Assembly: GCF_003634755.1 (NCBI RefSeq) | Contig: NZ_RBXA01000005.1 | Span: 1 to 64,000, forward strand | Direction: 5' to 3' | DNA: 64,000 bases | Source of the DNA: Flavobacterium limicola | Lineage (GTDB): Bacteria; Bacteroidota; Bacteroidia; Flavobacteriales; Flavobacteriaceae | In this document: positions 26,649 through 35,902 of the stretch, in pieces | How positions within the stretch are numbered: the stretch's first letter is position 1 | Layout: every line of letters begins with the position of its first letter | Notes under the pieces: generated by a model | Seen by the model: the letters and a program-made list of their open reading frames with translations, nothing else | Told to the model about the DNA's origin: nothing | The model's database searches: none | Position numbers and translations under genes: made by a program

Positions 26649-29093
26649 CTATTTAAAAGCAGTCAAAATCAACAACGCAAGACTCGAAATCACACTTCCT
26701 ATCCCTACCCATTCCCCTGCAGTCATTTTCTTCACTTCTGGTTTCTCCGGAACTATGATTTGTGACCCGGGAACAACCCTTGGATACGATCGAATAAACA
26801 GGAAAGAACCCGCAACATCCGCTTTTCCATTCGGATAAATGATATACGCTTTTTTCTTCCACCCTTTAGCGTCAATTCCACCGGCTGCATTCAGATAATA
26901 ACGAAATCCTTTGCTGGGATCATACGGAATCTCCGAAGTCAACAATACATTCCCCGTCACTTTAACACCTTCATTAAAAGGAACTACTTCAATTTCATCT
27001 CCTGGAAACAAAGTCACATTGGTATTGCTTTTGGGGTTCTTAACGATAGACTTCCAATCCACTGGAATAGTGGCATATTTTAAATCTTCTTTTAATTTTT
27101 TCTCTAATTTATTTTGAATGCTGTCTTTTTTACCTAAGTTCAAATTCACATTTTCCAAATCTTCAATTTGTTTGGCTTGGATAGGTCTTTTGATACGCAC
27201 CCCTTCTACATTGGCAACCGAAGTCAATCCGCCCGCTCTTTGAATCACATCATACACACGGTCTTTTTTACCGGCCAATACATATTTACCGGCGTAATGC
27301 ACAGCTCCGCTTACGGTAACCATCTCGGGCTTTTCATACACCGCCATCTTACGGATATTCACCACATCAAAAGGACGCAAGGCAAAGTTTTTGGCCTGCT
27401 CATTATTGGTGGCCGTAATTTCGATGTTAAACAATTCTGCTTTATTTGGATTCGAATCATCAATGGTCTCTGATTGTATCATTCTCGCGATCTCCACCCT
27501 TTTAGAGGCCGAACCGGTCAAACCGCCTGCTTCCACTAACAAATCATTTAAGGTCAAATTTTCATAATAATCATAAATCCCGGGTTTTTTGATTTCTCCG
27601 TCAATGGTTATTTTAAATTCGTCTACAAAGTCCAAAATAGAATAGACAGTTACTACATCTTCTTTCTTCAAAGCTACATCCGCTTCCAAGTCTCCGGATA
27701 AGGCTTTCGCCAAATTGACGTTGACGATTTCAGTGGTAAGATCGGACTGCAAACGAATAATTCTGGCCCTATTGGTATAAGCATCTTCCTTTAACCCGTC
27801 CGCTTTAAGGACCAAATCAGAAATACGCATCCCTTCATAAAAAGAATAGGTATCCGGTCTAAATACTGCCCCATCAATTTTAATTCGGTTTTCAAATCGG
27901 TTCAATATTTTAGTCACTCGAAACACATCTCCTGAAAGCGGTTTATAAGTACCATATTCGCTGGCTTTAATATCACGAACTTTAAATTCGCGATCCGTTT
28001 TCTGCAAAACATTCACCGAAGCGGTATAAGCAAACTCATTGAATCCTGACGCAAAAGACAAGAGATCTTCAAAAGTCTCTCCCGTTTTCATTTCAAAAAT
28101 ACCAGGACGTTTCACCTGTCCTTCTACCGTAACCCTTTGGTTATAGGCGGGTATCCGAATAACATCATTGTCCTTTAAACCTACATTACTCGATTGATCC
28201 CCATTAACCAAAAAATCATATATATCTACTTTAGTAAACACTTTATTGTTTCGGATCAGCTCAATATTTCGGTAACTGCCATTTTTGCCAGGACCACCGC
28301 CCAAAAACAACGCATTATAAACGGTTGCCAACGAGGATATCGAATAATTTCCGGGCTGCTTACTTCCGATAAGCGTTACTCGAATCGTTCGGATGCGTGT
28401 GAGGTTGACACTAACCTGCGATTGTCCGGATCGTACCGTACTGTAAACGCCCGCAATAGCTGCGCGTATTTTTTGGGTGGCTGCCTCAATAGTCATACCC
28501 GAAACAGCAATTTGTCCCACGTATTGAATAGTCACTTTGCCTTCAATACTCACTGGAATACTCGCGTTAAACTCTTGCACGCCATAGACACTCACTTGCA
28601 ACTCGTCTCCGGGTCCCAAGATGTAATTCATTGGTGTGGCCAATTTCAAATTAGGCTCAAAATTTAAAGTAGGAGTATCAAATAATTCAGAACCAAATAC
28701 CAGCGCGTTCAACGAATCCTTTACTTTAGTATTAACTATTTTCTCCTGTTTTCTTCCAAAAGCATCCTCTTTATCAGTAGCTGAATCTTCAGAATCGCTG
28801 TCGTTTTTATCCTTTTTAACCACAGCTGACGGGGTTGCCGGCATCGCTAAACGTTCTTTCAATTTAGCAAATTCAGTGGCCGACATTCCTTTAGACAAAG
28901 CCATTGGTTCCGCCTGTTCAATAGTCACATTATTGGTCTGCAACTGTGTTTTTATTTTAGCAATATCGCTATCGGATAAATAATCCACCTTCAGCATGCT
29001 TAAGTCCGTACTCTTTAATAAATCTTGTGCCACCACAGTAGTCGACTGAAAAAAAGCGATAAAAAGGACAACAACAGTAATTATTTTTCTCAT
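26649..29093 (-). CDS. Large SLBB-domain polysaccharide export protein (Wza-like)
   Basis: 814 residues with a signal peptide (IITVVVLFIAFFQSTTVVA, cleaved near 22). A charged region (KKDNDSDSEDSATDKEDAF) precedes the Poly_export domain starting near NYILGPGDELQVSVYG (about 155-170). Several SLBB repeats follow, each with an R-x-G-x-Y/F or G-x-V-x-x-P-G motif (VEGQVKRPGIFEMKTGETF, IDGEIKKPGIYDYYENLTL, VSGAVHYAGKYVLAGKKDR). A C-terminal hydrophobic segment is WVGIGSVISSLALLILTAF. It probably forms the outer-membrane channel for the chain. It is far longer than the 263-residue Wza at 43153. The Bacteroidota-type multi-SLBB form is the likely class. Confidence 0.9.
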   Translation of the reverse strand: MRKIITVVVLFIAFFQSTTVVAQDLLKSTDLSMLKVDYLSDSDIAKIKTQLQTNNVTIEQAEPMALSKGMSATEFAKLKERLAMPATPSAVVKKDKNDSDSEDSATDKEDAFGRKQEKIVNTKVKDSLNALVFGSELFDTPTLNFEPNLKLATPMNYILGPGDELQVSVYGVQEFNASIPVSIEGKVTIQYVGQIAVSGMTIEAATQKIRAAIAGVYSTVRSGQSQVSVNLTRIRTIRVTLIGSKQPGNYSISSLATVYNALFLGGGPGKNGSYRNIELIRNNKVFTKVDIYDFLVNGDQSSNVGLKDNDVIRIPAYNQRVTVEGQVKRPGIFEMKTGETFEDLLSFASGFNEFAYTASVNVLQKTDREFKVRDIKASEYGTYKPLSGDVFRVTKILNRFENRIKIDGAVFRPDTYSFYEGMRISDLVLKADGLKEDAYTNRARIIRLQSDLTTEIVNVNLAKALSGDLEADVALKKEDVVTVYSILDFVDEFKITIDGEIKKPGIYDYYENLTLNDLLVEAGGLTGSASKRVEIARMIQSETIDDSNPNKAELFNIEITATNNEQAKNFALRPFDVVNIRKMAVYEKPEMVTVSGAVHYAGKYVLAGKKDRVYDVIQRAGGLTSVANVEGVRIKRPIQAKQIEDLENVNLNLGKKDSIQNKLEKKLKEDLKYATIPVDWKSIVKNPKSNTNVTLFPGDEIEVVPFNEGVKVTGNVLLTSEIPYDPSKGFRYYLNAAGGIDAKGWKKKAYIIYPNGKADVAGSFLFIRSYPRVVPGSQIIVPEKPEVKKMTAGEWVGIGSVISSLALLILTAFK

Positions 29094-29678
29094 AATTCAG
29101 ATATATAAATTTATTTGTGCAACCGTTAGTGGTAAGCCGCAAAAAGCAATTCGAGTTTTGGTTAAAGAAAAGCGAAGAGAAAACACCGCTAAAAAGTCAT
29201 TTTCAATACTACAATTCTATTTCCAAATACGATTCTTTTCAAAAACCACTCCAACCAACAAAAATCGATGCTGAAAACCAATAATAAGCATTGGATTTTC
29301 TTTGATATTAAAGTAAAAAATCACCACATGATATGGCTTCGCCGTTGCAAGTCCCAATTAAGAACATGCACCAAATTTTAAATGGCAAATTTATAGTAAA
29401 TAATAAGACTATCTAAAGTTTTATTTACAAAATTCACACTTTAACACTAAATCCGCTTAAAATTTTAAAATGATTTTTCTTGCATATAACAAAATAAAAG
29501 TTTCTAAAAAGAAGGATACAATTGGTACTCCTACCCCCGTCCTTAAATAAAAAACGTCAAAAAATAGCAATTTGTCAGTTCGTCCCGACGCTTCGGGATT
29601 TTATAAAATAGCGACAGCCGCTTTACAAAAATGTATCGGTAATAATACCAGTAAACGTTCATTCAACCCCTCCTCTCA

Positions 29679-29907
29679 CGCCCTTAAATAAAAAGCATAG
29701 AAAAACAACGAAAAAGTAAAGTGGCAGCAGTCCGCGAGTTGAGGACGAAGGACGAACGGCTCGGGCTGTGGGACGGCACTTTGAGGTAGTTTTTAAGCTT
29801 TTAATTTTCAGGCTTAATCTTTTGTTTTTTTTGAAATCGAAGATTCACGAACTCCAAAAAAGCATTAACTTGTGAGTAATCAAGACAAAAAAAAGATCGC
29901 TCTTCAG
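29679..29907. repeat. Composite repeat unit, A core, copy 2
   Basis: A core with stem GCAGTCCG(CG)AG/CTCGGGCTGT, then a GATTCACGAACTCC...GTGAGTAATC hairpin insert replacing most of the T/A hairpin. An (AAT) microsatellite follows. Confidence 0.85.
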
Positions 29908-29909
29908 AA

Positions 29910-29926
29910 ATAATAATAATAATAAT
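29910..29926. repeat. (AAT)n microsatellite
   Basis: About five to six AAT units directly after TCTTCAGA, the position microsatellites take in most units. Confidence 0.85.
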
Positions 29927-29957
29927 TCCGTTAACGCTCTTCACACCACTCTTACTC

Positions 29958-30178
29958 CGCCCTTAAATAAAAAGCATAGAAAAGCAACGAAAAAGTAAAG
30001 TGGCAGCAGTCCGCGAGTTGAGGACGAAGGACGAACGGCTCGGGCTGTGGAATGTTTGAAATTAAAAGGATGACTGCCAGTGGCAGTCAGGTAAATAAAA
30101 CCGTTTTTAAGCTTTTAATTTTCAGGCTTGATCTTTTGTTTCTTTTGCATCAAGGCAAAAGAAAAGATCGTTCTTCAG
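29958..30178. repeat. Chimeric composite unit: A core joined to C core (copy A3/C2)
   Basis: An A core runs to CTCGGGCTGTGGAA and is then joined to the C core (TTTGAAATTAAAAGG) with GACTGCC-AGT-GGCAGTC at 30072-30088. It then returns to the shared TTTTTAAGCTTTT flank and T/A hairpin. This looks like a recombination product of two unit types. Confidence 0.85.
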
Positions 30179-30203
30179 AAATAATAATAATAATAATAAT
30201 AAT
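30179..30203. repeat. (AAT)n microsatellite
   Basis: About eight AAT units after TTCTTCAGA. Confidence 0.9.
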
Positions 30204-30235
30204 TCCGTAAACGTTGATGTTACCCCTCTTCTCCC

Positions 30236-30436
30236 CGCCCTTATAGTTTTATCCCAAAAAATCACGGTAAGAATTTAAGCGGTGGCCGAAGGGAGCAACC
30301 CCCGAGTCGAGTGTGAAACACGAGCGGCTGGGGTTGCGATAGGAAAATACGTCCGATGATTTTGGGATAAAACTATTCAGGCAGTGATTTTTTTGTTTCT
30401 TTTTTGATCAAGCAAAAAAGAAAAAATTGTTCTTCA
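30236..30436. repeat. Composite repeat unit, B core, copy 2
   Basis: Outer arms ATAGTTTTATCCCAAAAAATC and GATTTTGGGATAAAACTAT. Stem GCAACCCC(CG)AG with CTGGGGTTGC, apical GTGT-GAA-ACAC. Followed by the CTTTTTTG-ATCAAG-CAAAAAAG hairpin variant. Confidence 0.9.
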
Positions 30437-30441
30437 TATAA

Positions 30442-30468
30442 AGTAGTAGTAGTAGTAGTAGTAGTAGT
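30442..30468. repeat. (AGT)9 microsatellite
   Basis: Nine perfect AGT units, in the position where other units carry AAT. Confidence 0.95.
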
Positions 30469-30501
30469 TCCAATAAACGTTTCTGTAACCCCTCCTCTAA
30501 C

Positions 30502-30727
30502 CGCCCTTAAATAAAAAGCATAGAAAAGCAACGAAAAAGTAAAGTGGCAGCAGTCCGCGAGTTGAGGACGAAGGACGAACGGCTCTGGCTGTGGAACGGT
30601 ACTTTGAGGTAGTTTTTAAGCTTTTGATTTTCAGGCTTGATCTTTTGTTTCTTTTGCATCAAGGCAAATCGAAGATTCAGCGAACACCACTTATAATAAA
30701 AGTTAAGTGAGCTAAAAGAAAAGATCG
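30502..30727. repeat. Composite repeat unit, A core, copy 4
   Basis: A core (one change, CTCTGGCTGT) with the T/A hairpin interrupted by a CACTTATAATAAAAGTTAAGTG hairpin insert. Confidence 0.87.
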
Positions 30728-30736
30728 CTCTTCAGA

Positions 30737-30754
30737 AATAATAATAATAATAAT
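30737..30754. repeat. (AAT)6 microsatellite
   Basis: Six AAT units after TCTTCAGA. Confidence 0.9.
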
Positions 30755-30785
30755 TCCGTTAACGCTCTTCACACCACTCTTACTC

Positions 30786-30957
30786 CGCCCTTAAATAAAA
30801 AGCATAAAAAAACAACGAAAAAGTAAAGTGGCAGCAGTCCGCGAGTTGAGACTGAAAGGCGAACGGCTCGGGCTGCGGAACGGCGCTTTGAGGTAGTTTT
30901 TAAGCTTTTGATTTTCAGGCTTGATCTTTTGTTTCTTTTGCATCAAGACAAAAGAAA
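30786..30957. repeat. Composite repeat unit, A core, copy 5
   Basis: A core whose apical part reads GACT-GAA-AGGC (three of four pairs) instead of GGACGAAGGAC. It is followed by a D element rather than a microsatellite. Confidence 0.87.
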
Positions 30958-30962
30958 AATAA

Positions 30963-31094
30963 ATACCAATTAATTTTTACTTTTAATAAAAAGCCATTGG
31001 TAACAGCATTTAAAGTCTCCATGTAGTCTAAACAACATCAAGCGCTGAATTTTCGACTCCCTTTAGGACTAGTGCAAAACGAAAATCACAAGCC
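30963..31094. repeat. D element, copy 4
   Basis: TTTTTACTTTTAATAAAAAG to CGAAAATCACAAGCC, with the terminal ATTTTCG/CGAAAAT hairpin containing CCTTTAGG. Confidence 0.8.
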
Positions 31095-31138
31095 TCCTCA
31101 CTAAAAACCCAAAACCTAGAACCTAGAACTCCTAACCC

Positions 31139-31285
31139 CGCCCTTATAGTTTTATCCCAAAAAATCACAGTAAGGATTTAAGCCTTGGCCGAAGGGAGCA
31201 ACCCCCGAGTCGAGTGTGAAACACGAGCGGCTGGGGTTGCGATAGGAAAATACGTCCTATGATTTTTGGGATAAAACTATTCAGG
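31139..31285. repeat. Composite repeat unit, B core, copy 3
   Basis: B core with intact outer arms and GCAACCCC/GGGGTTGC stem. A GATTCATGAA...CCGTGAATA insert and the CTTTTTTG/CAAAAAAG hairpin follow to about 31380. Confidence 0.88.
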
Positions 31286-31391
31286 CAGTGAAATCGAAGA
31301 TTCATGAAAACCAAAAAAACAATAACAACCCGTGAATATTTTTTTGTTTCTTTTTTGATCAAGCAAAAAAGAAAAAATTGTTCTTCATATA

Positions 31392-31422
<31 letters not shown>

Positions 31423-31455
31423 TCCAATAAACGTTTCTGTAACCTCTCCTCTAAC

Positions 31456-31560
31456 CGCCCTTAAATAAAAAGCATAAAAAAACAACATTTGAAATTAAAA
31501 GGAGGACTGCCAGTGGCAGTCAGGTAAATAAATAAAACAGTATTTAAAATTTTGATTTTC
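31456..31560. repeat. Composite repeat unit, C core, copy 3
   Basis: The shared CGCCCTTAAATAAAAAGC flank leads into the C core with GACTGCC-AGT-GGCAGTC at 31505-31521. Hairpin inserts follow to about 31700. This unit lies 3' of the antiterminator gene. Confidence 0.85.
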
Positions 31561-31778
31561 AAGCAGTTAAATTGAATATTCATGAATACCAAAAAAACAA
31601 TAACAACCCGTGAATAATTTTTGTTTCTTTTGCATCAAGGCAAATCGAAGATTCAGCCAACACCACTTATAATAAAAGTTAAGTGAGCTAAAAGAAAAAA
31701 TTATTCTTCAGCAATATTATACAGTCTCAATAAACGTACAATTAACCCATGAATATTTTTAGTCTCTTTTGATATCAA

Positions 31779-31873
31779 ATTTACTTTCAATAAAAAGGTA
31801 TTGGTAGACTCGATACAAAATCACCTTCTAAATTTTCGGTTCCCTTTAGGGCTAAGGAAAAACCAAAACCCAA
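31779..31873. repeat. D element, copy 5 (partial)
   Basis: TTTACTTTCAATAAAAAGG through a degenerate terminal hairpin (ATTTTCGGTTCCCTTTAGGG). It lies 86 bases 3' of the antiterminator stop. Confidence 0.65.
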
Positions 31874-31959
31874 AATCTAAAACTCATCAATCCATAAAAC
31901 CTTTTGAAACCAAGGCATTCGTCTCCTCTTCACACAAACGCCAAATATACCAACAGATT

Positions 31960-32430
31960 TTACAATTGCTTTTTTTCCACTTTAAGCACACAACCCAAAG
32001 ATTCCAATACAAGCAAGTAATGACGTTGTTTAACCTCTTGCACAATAGCCTCCTGGTCTATAAAGGGTCCCGACTCCAAAACAATTTTATCGCCTTTTCG
32101 CCAAGTATCTATAGCAATTTCAAATGTTTCTGGTGCCGAAAGCCAATTTTGTATGGCTTCAATTTCAAAATCTTTAACTAGTGCCGGTTTCCCCAACCAA
32201 AACAAATAGCGAATAGCCCCGGGCACTTCAAACACCCGATTACGGTCTTTATCCGAAACCTGAACAAAAATATAAGAATTAAACAAAGGCACCAATACCT
32301 TTTTTTTTCGATCGGACCACTGACTGATTTTTGCAATCAAAGGACAATAGGCAACTACTCCCATTTCATTTAAACGCTCAGCCACTTTTTTCTCCCACTT
32401 GGGCTTGGTGTATACAACATACCAATTCAT
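31960..32430 (-). CDS. NusG-like transcription antiterminator (UpxY/RfaH class)
   Basis: About 156 residues from MNWYVVYTKPKWEKKVAERL. Residues 1-100 form the NusG N-terminal domain (YVVYTKP, VAYCPLIAKIS, VPLFNSYIFVQV, VPGAIRYLFW). Residues about 108-156 are a KOW-like C-terminal domain (WRKGDKIVLESGPF to VLKVEKK). Such specialised paralogues bind paused RNA polymerase early in long polysaccharide operons and suppress termination. A longer frame to 32661 is only repeat sequence, so the ATG at 32430 is the start. The gene stands alone inside the repeat array, mid-locus rather than at the operon head, which is unusual. Confidence 0.93.
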   Translation of the reverse strand: MNWYVVYTKPKWEKKVAERLNEMGVVAYCPLIAKISQWSDRKKKVLVPLFNSYIFVQVSDKDRNRVFEVPGAIRYLFWLGKPALVKDFEIEAIQNWLSAPETFEIAIDTWRKGDKIVLESGPFIDQEAIVQEVKQRHYLLVLESLGCVLKVEKKQL

Positions 32431-32631
32431 ATTTTTCCAATATTGATTAATGGTTTTTCTAGTACTTATTTCGCAGGAACTACACTTAAATTCCTCTAGC
32501 ACTATTTCTAAATCCTTAATAACATCCAAAACTACAAAATACTCAGTGAGTAATCTTATAAAATAGCGACAACGATGTATAAAAAGAATACTAATAATAC
32601 CAGTAAACATTCTTAGAAACACTCTTCTCAC

Positions 32632-32782
32632 CGCCCTTATAGTTTTAACCCAAAAAATCACGGTAAGAATTTAAGCGGTGGCCGAAGGGAGCAACCCCCA
32701 AGTCGAGTGCGAAACACGAGCGGCTGGGGGTTGCGATAAGAAAATACGTCCGATGATTTTTGGGATAAAACTATTCAGGCTT
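32632..32782. repeat. Composite repeat unit, B core, copy 4
   Basis: Stem variant GCAACCCCC(A)AG with CTGGGGGTTGC: an extra G on the 3' arm pairs with the C that is bulged in other copies. Apical GTGC-GAA-ACAC has one mismatch. Confidence 0.87.
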
Positions 32783-32923
32783 GAAATCGAAGATTCATGA
32801 ATACCAAAAAAACAATAACAACCCATGAATAATTTTTGTTTCTTTTGAAATCGAAGATTCACGAACTCCAAAAAAGCATTAACTTGTGAATAATCAAGAC
32901 AAAAGAAAAGATCGCTCTTCAGA

Positions 32924-32950
32924 AATAATAATAATAATAATAATAATAAT
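32924..32950. repeat. (AAT)9 microsatellite
   Basis: Nine AAT units after TCTTCAGA. The sequence between B4 and here carries both the ATTCATGAA and GATTCACGAA hairpin inserts (about 32784-32900). Confidence 0.92.
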
Positions 32951-32982
32951 TCCGTAAACGTTGATGTTACCCCTCTTCTCCC

Positions 32983-33178
32983 CGCCCTTATTGTTTTATC
33001 CCAAAAAATCACGGTAAGGATTTAAGCGGTGGCCGAAGGGAGCAACCCCCGAGTCGAGTGTGAAACACGAGCGGCTGGGGTTGCGATAGGAAAATACGTC
33101 CAATGATTTTTGGGATAAAACTATTCAGGCTTGATTTTTTGTTTCTTTTGCATCAAGGCAAAAGAAAAGATTGCTCTT
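32983..33178. repeat. Composite repeat unit, B core, copy 5
   Basis: Intact outer arms, stem GCAACCCC(CG)AG/CTGGGGTTGC, apical GTGT-GAA-ACAC, then the CTTTTGC-ATCAAG-GCAAAAG hairpin. Confidence 0.9.
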
Positions 33179-33188
33179 CAGAAATATT

Positions 33189-33203
33189 AATAATAATAAT
33201 AAT
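33189..33203. repeat. (AAT)5 microsatellite
   Basis: Five AAT units preceded by a broken unit (ATATT). Confidence 0.85.
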
Positions 33204-33234
33204 TCCTTAATCGCTCTTCACACCACTCCTATCC

Positions 33235-33405
33235 CGCCCTTAAATAAAAAGCATAAAAAAACAACGAGAAAGTAAAGTGGCAGCAGTCCGCGAGTTGAGG
33301 ACGAAGGACGAACGGCTCGGGCTGTGGAACGGTACTTTGAGGTAGTTTTTAAGCTTTTGATTTTCAGGCTTGATCTTTTGTTTCTTTTGTATCAAGACAA
33401 AAGAA
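33235..33405. repeat. Composite repeat unit, A core, copy 6
   Basis: A core with GGACGAAGGAC apex, then the T/A hairpin variant CTTTTGTATCAAGACAAAAG, which keeps pairing by a matched change (TTTTGT/ACAAAA). Confidence 0.88.
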
Positions 33406-33411
33406 AAATTA

Positions 33412-33543
33412 GTACCCCTTAATTTTTACTTTCAATAAAAAGTCATTGGTAGCAAATTTTAAAGTCTCCATGTAGTCTAAACAATATCAAGCGCTGAATT
33501 TTCGACTCCCTTTAGGACTGGTGCAAAATGAAAATTGCAAGCC
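33412..33543. repeat. D element, copy 6
   Basis: TTTTTACTTTCAATAAAAAG to TGAAAATTGCAAGCC, nearly identical to copy 4. Confidence 0.8.
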
Positions 33544-33587
33544 TCCTCACTAAAACCCAAAACCTAGAACCTAGAACTCCTAACCCC

Positions 33588-33736
33588 ATCCTTATAGTGT
33601 TATCCCAAAAAATCACGGTAAGGATTTAAGCGTTGGCCGAAGGGAGCAACCCCCGAGTCGAGTGTGAAACACGAGCGACTGGGGGTTGCGATAGGAAAAT
33701 ACGTCCAATGATTTTTGGGATAAAACTATTCAGGCT
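33588..33736. repeat. Composite repeat unit, B core, copy 6
   Basis: Stem GCAACCCCC(G)AG with CTGGGGGTTGC, again with the extra G paired. Followed by hairpin inserts (33745-33846). It lies 3' of the manC gene at 33926. Confidence 0.87.
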
Positions 33737-33925
33737 TAAACTTTTGTTTCTTTTGCATCAAGGCAAATCGAAGATTCAGACACCCGAGCGAAGCGAACAG
33801 ACGAAGCAAACACCACTTATAATAAAAGTTAAGTGAGCTAAAAGAAAAGATTGTTCTTCAGTAATATTATATAGTCTCAATAAACGCACAATTAAACAAC
33901 TAATAAATCTTACAATCACTTTCCT

Positions 33926-34933
33926 TTACTCTAACAAATGAGATTTCTTTCGTTCCAATTCGTTATATACATTCTTAACTTCCTGAGAACTTTCTTTTTG
34001 CAAAATTAAATTAGCGGACTCGGTAGAAACAAAAATAGTGTTTTTAAGTCCTACAAAAGCCGTATAGGCATCGGTCCCAATAACCATATTGCCATTGGCA
34101 TCAACAGGATGGCCCTTTGACACTAAATAATCATAAACAGATTCAAAAGACCCTAAATCAGACCAGATAAATTCAGAGGACACTACTTTTATTTTCCTGC
34201 TTCTTTCCATAACCGCATAATCAACACTGATAGAAGGAATGGCAAGTGATAATTCCAAATCCAATTTCCCATCGATATTAGTATCCCAGGCGGCTTTAGA
34301 TTTTTCATATACTTCTGGGTTATACAATTGTAGTTCTTCCAGAAAGACACCTGCTTTAAAACAAAACATACCGCTATTCCACAAAAAATTCCCCTTTTCA
34401 ATAAAATCTTTGGCAGAAACCTTATTGGGTTTTTCTCGAAAAGAAAGAACGTCTTCTCCTTTACGTTCAATATAGCCATATCCTGTTTCTGGTTTAGTTG
34501 GAACAATTCCAAAAGTGACAATAAACCCTCTGGACGCTTTTTCAATAGCCTCTTTAATAGATTGCTCGTAGTGCTCCACCTCATCGATGATATGATCGGA
34601 TGGCGTAACAACCAAAATAGCATCCGAATCAGAGGCAAACGCAGCAAAAGCAATTGCTGCAGCCGTATTTCTTGGTGTTGACTCGATGATATCGACATAG
34701 TCAGTACCTGATTTTTCTAAAACCTTTCTGCTCAAATGGCAATTATCGGTATTACCCACAACCATAACGGTATCCACCAAAGTCCGATTACGATCAACAG
34801 TCATTTCAAATAAAGATTTGCCGTCAAACAAATCCAGATATTGCTTAGGCTGGCTTTTACGTGATAAAGGCCACAACCTGCTGCCAACTCCACCAGTGAG
34901 TATTACGTGTGTAATTGAATTATTTTTTTCCAT
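33926..34933 (-). CDS. manC: Mannose-1-phosphate guanylyltransferase (second of two)
   Basis: 335 residues. HVILTGGVGSRLWPLSRKSQPKQYLDLF is split between the nucleotide loop (GGVGSRLWP, 14-22) and the PKQY motif. VVTPSDHII, FREKP and SVDYAVMERS are the later family motifs. It makes GDP-mannose, and lacks the cupin isomerase domain. It differs clearly from the copy at 8074-9162 (RLWPLSRKSQ against RFWPKSRNHF), so it is not a recent duplicate. It is an isolated gene bounded on both sides by repeat arrays, which suggests insertion as a cassette. Confidence 0.92.
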   Translation of the reverse strand: MEKNNSITHVILTGGVGSRLWPLSRKSQPKQYLDLFDGKSLFEMTVDRNRTLVDTVMVVGNTDNCHLSRKVLEKSGTDYVDIIESTPRNTAAAIAFAAFASDSDAILVVTPSDHIIDEVEHYEQSIKEAIEKASRGFIVTFGIVPTKPETGYGYIERKGEDVLSFREKPNKVSAKDFIEKGNFLWNSGMFCFKAGVFLEELQLYNPEVYEKSKAAWDTNIDGKLDLELSLAIPSISVDYAVMERSRKIKVVSSEFIWSDLGSFESVYDYLVSKGHPVDANGNMVIGTDAYTAFVGLKNTIFVSTESANLILQKESSQEVKNVYNELERKKSHLLE

Positions 34934-35111
34934 GTTTACTTCTTTATTCGTAAGCTATTATTTTTTATCCGTGAACTATATTTAAAACGGAAATATACTA
35001 TTTTTACAAAAAAACGACAGCGATTGTATAAAATACATCAAATCCGTTTTTCCCCATCCTGAGCGGTCATTTCAAGCGAAGCCAAGATACAAAACCAAAT
35101 ACTAAATCCCC

Positions 35112-35195
35112 TACTCCCTTTAGTGCCAAAACAAAATCACGTTCTAAATTTTCGACTCCCTTTAGCGATGGCACAAAACTAAAAATTATAAACTC
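35112..35195. repeat. Two decayed D-element halves
   Basis: TACTCCCTTTAGTGCC followed by ATTTTCGACTCCCTTTAGC with degraded complementary arms. Probably a truncated tandem pair. Confidence 0.5.
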
Positions 35196-35232
35196 AATAC
35201 CCCAATAAACATTCATTTAAATACTCTTCACA

Positions 35233-35395
35233 CCGCCCTTATTGTTTTATCTCAAAAAATCATGATAAGGATTTAAGCGGCGTCCGAAGGGAACACCCCC
35301 CGAGTCTAGTGCGAAACACGAGCTGCTGGGATTGCGATGGGAAAATACGTCCAATGATTTTTGGGATAAAACTATTCAGGCTTAATCTTTTGTTT
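35233..35395. repeat. Composite repeat unit, B core, copy 7 (diverged)
   Basis: Recognisable outer arms and order, but the stem is degraded (ACACCCCCCGAG against CTGGGATTGC) and the apex reads GTGCGAAACAC. It looks like an old, decaying copy. Confidence 0.8.
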
Positions 35396-35477
35396 CTTTT
35401 GAAATCGAAGATTCACGAACTCCAAAAAAGCATTAACTTGTGAGTAATCAAGACAAAAGAAAAGATCGCTCTTCAGA

Positions 35478-35501
35478 AATAATAATAATAATAATAATAA
35501 T
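35478..35501. repeat. (AAT)8 microsatellite
   Basis: Eight AAT units after TCTTCAGA. The GATTCACGAA...GTGAGTAATC insert precedes it (35402-35458). Confidence 0.9.
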
Positions 35502-35532
35502 TTCGTTAACGCTCTTCACACCACTCTTACTC

Positions 35533-35708
35533 CGCCCTTAAATAAAAAGCATAGAAAAGCAACGAAAAAGTAAAGTGGCAGCAGTCCGCGAGTTGAGCCT
35601 GAAAGGCGAACGGCTCGGGCTGTGGAACGGTACTTTGAGGTAGTTTTTAAGCTTTTGATTTTCAGGCTTGATCTTTTGTTTCTTTTGCATCAAGGCAAAA
35701 GAAAAGAT
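35533..35708. repeat. Composite repeat unit, A core, copy 7
   Basis: A core with apex GCCT-GAA-AGGC, fully complementary, in place of GGACGAAGGAC. Outer and core stems as in other A copies. Confidence 0.88.
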
Positions 35709-35838
35709 TATTCTTGGGTAATACTATATAGTACAATTAACCCATGAACATTTTTTGTCCCTTTTGAAATCAAAGATTCACGAACTCTAATAAAGTAGCA
35801 ACTCGTGAATAATCTAGACAACTCGAAGATTACTCTTC

Positions 35839-35866
35839 AATAATAATAATAATAATAATAGTAGTA
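35839..35866. repeat. (AAT)7 microsatellite running into AGTAGT
   Basis: Seven AAT units then AGTAGT. A mixed array bridging the AAT and AGT types. Confidence 0.88.
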
Positions 35867-35902
35867 ATAACCCAATAAACGTTCATTCAAACCCTCCTCT
35901 CA

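Larger units (their letters stand above)
32431..33925. repeat. 1.5-kb composite-repeat array between manC and the antiterminator gene
   Basis: No credible gene. In coordinate order it holds a decayed segment (32431-32630), B core copy 4, hairpin inserts, a microsatellite, B core copy 5, a microsatellite, A core copy 6, a D element and B core copy 6 with inserts. Short frames at 32671-33012 and 33633-33836 are repeat translations. No clear promoter for the antiterminator was recognised. Confidence 0.88.

Noticed and set aside
30236..30380. B cores as simple MITEs
   Set aside because: The roughly 20-bp inverted outer arms fit, but A, B and C cores replace each other between fixed flanks and no clear target-site duplication is visible. 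A mobile origin stays possible, so it was not called.
32431..32661. N-terminal extension of the NusG-like gene to 32661
   Set aside because: The added residues derive from repeat and AT-rich flank; the NusG domain begins exactly at the ATG at 32430.
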